Source: Natrialba taiwanensis DSM 12281
Lineage (GTDB): Archaea; Halobacteriota; Halobacteria; Halobacteriales; Natrialbaceae
NCBI RefSeq assembly: GCF_000337595.1
Contig: NZ_AOIL01000009.1
Span: forward strand, 111,664 to 175,663
Length of the DNA stretch: 64,000 nucleotides
Direction of reading: 5' to 3'
In this document: in pieces, positions 62,230 through 64,000 of the stretch
Position numbering within the stretch: position 1 is the first letter of the stretch
How the letters are laid out: each line of letters opens with the position of its first letter
The notes under the pieces: generated by a model
The model's database searches: none
What the model was told of the DNA's origin: nothing
Seen by the model: the letters and a program-made list of their open reading frames with translations, nothing else
Position numbers and translations under genes: made by a program

Positions 62230-62895
62230 ATGGTGCAGGAATTGGTCCCGCTCGCTCGCGAGTTGTCGTTGCCCTACTACGAATCGGCGCTGCCAGCGCA
62301 CGATCGGTACCACGCGAATCGAGTTCGAACCCTCTCGCTTCGGTTAGCAGACGAGTGTGAGGAACCCGTCGATAGGGCGGTCCTCGCCGCGGCGGCGTGG
62401 TTACACGATATCGGTCGCCCACGCGAACGAACGGGCGAAATCGACGATCACGACGAGTGGGCCGCAACGGAGGCGGCGACGCTTCTCGGGTCCGAATCGG
62501 TTTCGGCCGAGCGAACCGAGGCGATCACACACTGTATCCGCACCCACAGTATCCGAGCGAGTTCACCGACGCCGGAGACGATCGAAGCGAAACTGCTCTT
62601 CGATGCGGACAAGTTGGAGGCGACCGGCGCGCGCGGTCTCGTGCGGTTGGCCTGTATCGTCGGGGAGAGATCGGGGAGAGCGGGCGAAAAATACGCGGTG
62701 ATCGAGAACGCGTCGGTTTCGGGACTGGAGAGGCCAGATTGTCCGGACGTAACGCTCCTTCGGGAGTGGGCAAGAGAACGGCTGGATAGATTGTACACAT
62801 CGGCCGGCCGGTCCCTTGGACGGTCCCGCTGGCAGTTTATGACCGAGTTCTTCACGCAGTTCGAGCGCGAGATGGGTATCGAGGGTGAAGCGTAA
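62230..62895 (+). CDS. HD-domain metal-dependent phosphohydrolase
   Basis: A 221-residue HD-superfamily protein: His28 in DRYHANRV, His59-Asp60 in AAWLHDIGRP, a His pair in HCIRTHSI and a final Asp in LFDADKLEATG, the complete HD metal-binding set. It probably hydrolyses a nucleotide or cyclic nucleotide; substrate unknown. TATA at 62198-62207 is about 28 bp before the ATG. Convergent with the ABC ATPase gene, 26 bp apart. Confidence 0.85.
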   Translation: MVQELVPLARELSLPYYESALPAHDRYHANRVRTLSLRLADECEEPVDRAVLAAAAWLHDIGRPRERTGEIDDHDEWAATEAATLLGSESVSAERTEAITHCIRTHSIRASSPTPETIEAKLLFDADKLEATGARGLVRLACIVGERSGRAGEKYAVIENASVSGLERPDCPDVTLLREWARERLDRLYTSAGRSLGRSRWQFMTEFFTQFEREMGIEGEA

Positions 62896-62921
62896 GGGAA
62901 GCCACGAAACCGACCCCGAGG

Positions 62922-63938
62922 TCACTCGAGAACGTGAACGCTGGTATCGTCGATCGAGAGCGAGACCGTCTCTCCGGTCCGGTACGTTTCGGCGGCATCA
63001 GCGTGCAACGCCACCGTTGTTTCGTCGGGGAGCGTTGCCGTCAGTTGCGTTCGATCGCCGAGGTACGTCGCGCTCGACACCTCCGCACTGATCGGCCCCT
63101 CGCGCTCGAACTCGAACGCCTCGGGCCGCACCGCGACCGTAACTGTACCGTTCGTCGCGGCCGCGACCTCGAGTTCGGCGAATCCGAGGTCGACGCGGCC
63201 GTCTGCGGCAACCCCAGTGAGCAGGGTCGAGTTCCCGATGAAGTTTGCAACGAAGGCGTTTGCGGGGCGGCGGTAGATCGCCGACGGTGTCCCGACCTGT
63301 TCGACCGTCCCCGCGTTCAACACGGCGATCCGATCGCACATTGCCATCGCTTCCTCCTGGTCGTGGGTTACGTAGATCGCGGTGACGCCGAGGTCGGCGA
63401 GGAGGTCGCGGATTTCCGTTTGAAGCCGTGTCTTGAGCGCTGCGTCGAGCCCGGTCATCGGCTCGTCGAGCAAGAGGACGTGGGGTTCGATCGCGAGTGC
63501 TCGAGCAAGCCCGACGCGTTGCTGTTGCCCGCCTGATAGCGTCGTCGGCCGGCGATCAGCCAGTGTGGCAATATCGAGCATCTCAAGCAACGCGCCCGCT
63601 CTTTCGCGGCGCTCGCGCTGGGGAACATCGCGCATTTTCAGTCCGAACGCGACGTTTTCGCGAACGGTCATGGTATCGAAGAGCGCGTACGACTGGAACA
63701 CGAGGCCGACGTGTCGCTCTTCCGGCGGGACGTGTGTTACATCGACGCCGTCGAAGCGAACTCGGCCGCGCGTCGGCGTCTCGAAGCCCGCGATGGTCCG
63801 TAGCGTCGTCGTCTTCCCACAGCCCGACGGGCCGACGATCCCGAGGATCTCGCCGTCGCGAATCGTCAGGTCGATGCCGTCGACGGCCAGCTCGTCGCCG
63901 TACCGTTTGGTCAGCGACTCGAGCGTGACCTCGCTCAT
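62922..63938 (-). CDS. ABC transporter ATPase (Fbp/Pot/thiamine-type)
   Basis: ATPase of 338 residues: Walker A GPSGCGKT (35-42 region), Q-loop FQSYALF, signature LSGGQQQR, Walker B LLLDEPMTGLDA, H-loop VTHDQEEAM and a C-terminal TOBE domain (FIGNSTLL, VAVRPEAFEFE). The TOBE type fits iron(III), polyamine, thiamine or molybdate importers. Its ATG overlaps the stop codon of an upstream permease gene that extends beyond the right edge, so the substrate lies with genes outside this window. Confidence 0.9.
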   Translation of the reverse strand: MSEVTLESLTKRYGDELAVDGIDLTIRDGEILGIVGPSGCGKTTTLRTIAGFETPTRGRVRFDGVDVTHVPPEERHVGLVFQSYALFDTMTVRENVAFGLKMRDVPQRERRERAGALLEMLDIATLADRRPTTLSGGQQQRVGLARALAIEPHVLLLDEPMTGLDAALKTRLQTEIRDLLADLGVTAIYVTHDQEEAMAMCDRIAVLNAGTVEQVGTPSAIYRRPANAFVANFIGNSTLLTGVAADGRVDLGFAELEVAAATNGTVTVAVRPEAFEFEREGPISAEVSSATYLGDRTQLTATLPDETTVALHADAAETYRTGETVSLSIDDTSVHVLE

Positions 63939-64000
63939 ACGGTATCACCGCCGACACGGCCGGGTTCCGAAAACGGTCGGTGAACGGTTCGGTTGAAATA
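63935..64000 (-). CDS. C-terminal end of an ABC transporter permease (partial)
   Basis: Open to the window edge, 21 residues ending in FSEPGRVGGDTV with TGA at 63937-63935 overlapping the ATPase ATG by 4 bp (ATGA). The overlap and strand show it belongs to the ATPase operon; identity as the permease is inferred from usual gene order. Confidence 0.55.
   Translation of the reverse strand, partial: YFNRTVHRPFSEPGRVGGDTV

Overview
This window reads as a haloarchaeal (class Halobacteria) chromosome or megaplasmid segment. The proteins are acidic (Asp/Glu-rich). Most genes are GC-rich. Secreted proteins carry twin-arginine signals, often with a lipobox Cys. About twenty genes start 25-31 bp downstream of an archaeal TATA box, implying leaderless mRNAs. 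It is dense in carbohydrate catabolism genes, and no tRNA, rRNA or CRISPR array was seen.

Layout. (1) 277-4270: dihydropteroate synthase, a secreted beta-helix protein, and a xylose-isomerase-like TIM barrel. (2) 4445-14248: a sugar-acid locus with a TRAP transporter (DctM/Q/P), a D-2-hydroxyacid dehydrogenase, a mannonate dehydratase homologue, an Ldh2-family oxidoreductase, a DHDPS/KDG-aldolase-family lyase and two divergent IclR regulators. (3) 14391-17327: NhaC-family antiporter and L-asparaginase. (4) 17604-25679: a complete fructose module with class I aldolase, GlpR, 1-phosphofructokinase, the PTS proteins EIIC, EIIA, HPr, EI and EIIB, and a fructose-bisphosphatase. (5) 25856-27306: two AT-richer genes (MaoC-like, alpha/beta hydrolase) that look acquired. 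(6) 27505-34238: SMP-30 lactonase, SDR, IclR, XacA-type D-xylose dehydrogenase, UspA and a GntP permease. (7) 34593-42840: an Opp/Dpp-type ABC transporter with a fused double ATPase, divergent from a GH67 alpha-glucuronidase. (8) 42966-59768: small membrane protein, HEAT-repeat protein, GH3 glycosidase, XacF, XacE, the XacGHIJK sugar ABC importer, XacD, a zinc alcohol dehydrogenase and a secreted GH43. (9) 59769-64000: a decayed IS200/IS605-type tnpB tail, UppP, UspA, an HD-domain protein and an ABC ATPase whose permease partner runs off the right edge.

How it works together. The set is consistent with growth on glucuronoxylan/arabinoxylan and other plant sugars. GH43 (Tat-exported) would act outside. 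The Opp-type transporter probably imports aldouronic oligosaccharides, which the signal-less GH67 and GH3 enzymes would split inside the cell. XacGHIJK would import xylose/arabinose. XacA, a lactonase, XacD, XacE and XacF would oxidise pentose to 2-oxoglutarate without phosphorylation. Uronic and aldonic acids freed on the way could feed locus 2 and GntP. Fructose enters by the PTS, a route known in archaea essentially only from haloarchaea.

The most unusual signals are non-coding. A four-half-site operator-like pattern (AGAA-N5-TTCT, repeated 20 bp on) occurs near xacA/iclR and twice between adh and GH43. A second 12-of-14-bp motif (TGTACA-NN-TGTAAA) lies upstream of two different iclR genes. 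A 26-bp polypurine tandem repeat lies between iclR and the SDR gene. The tnpB remnant retains hairpins at its 3' end.
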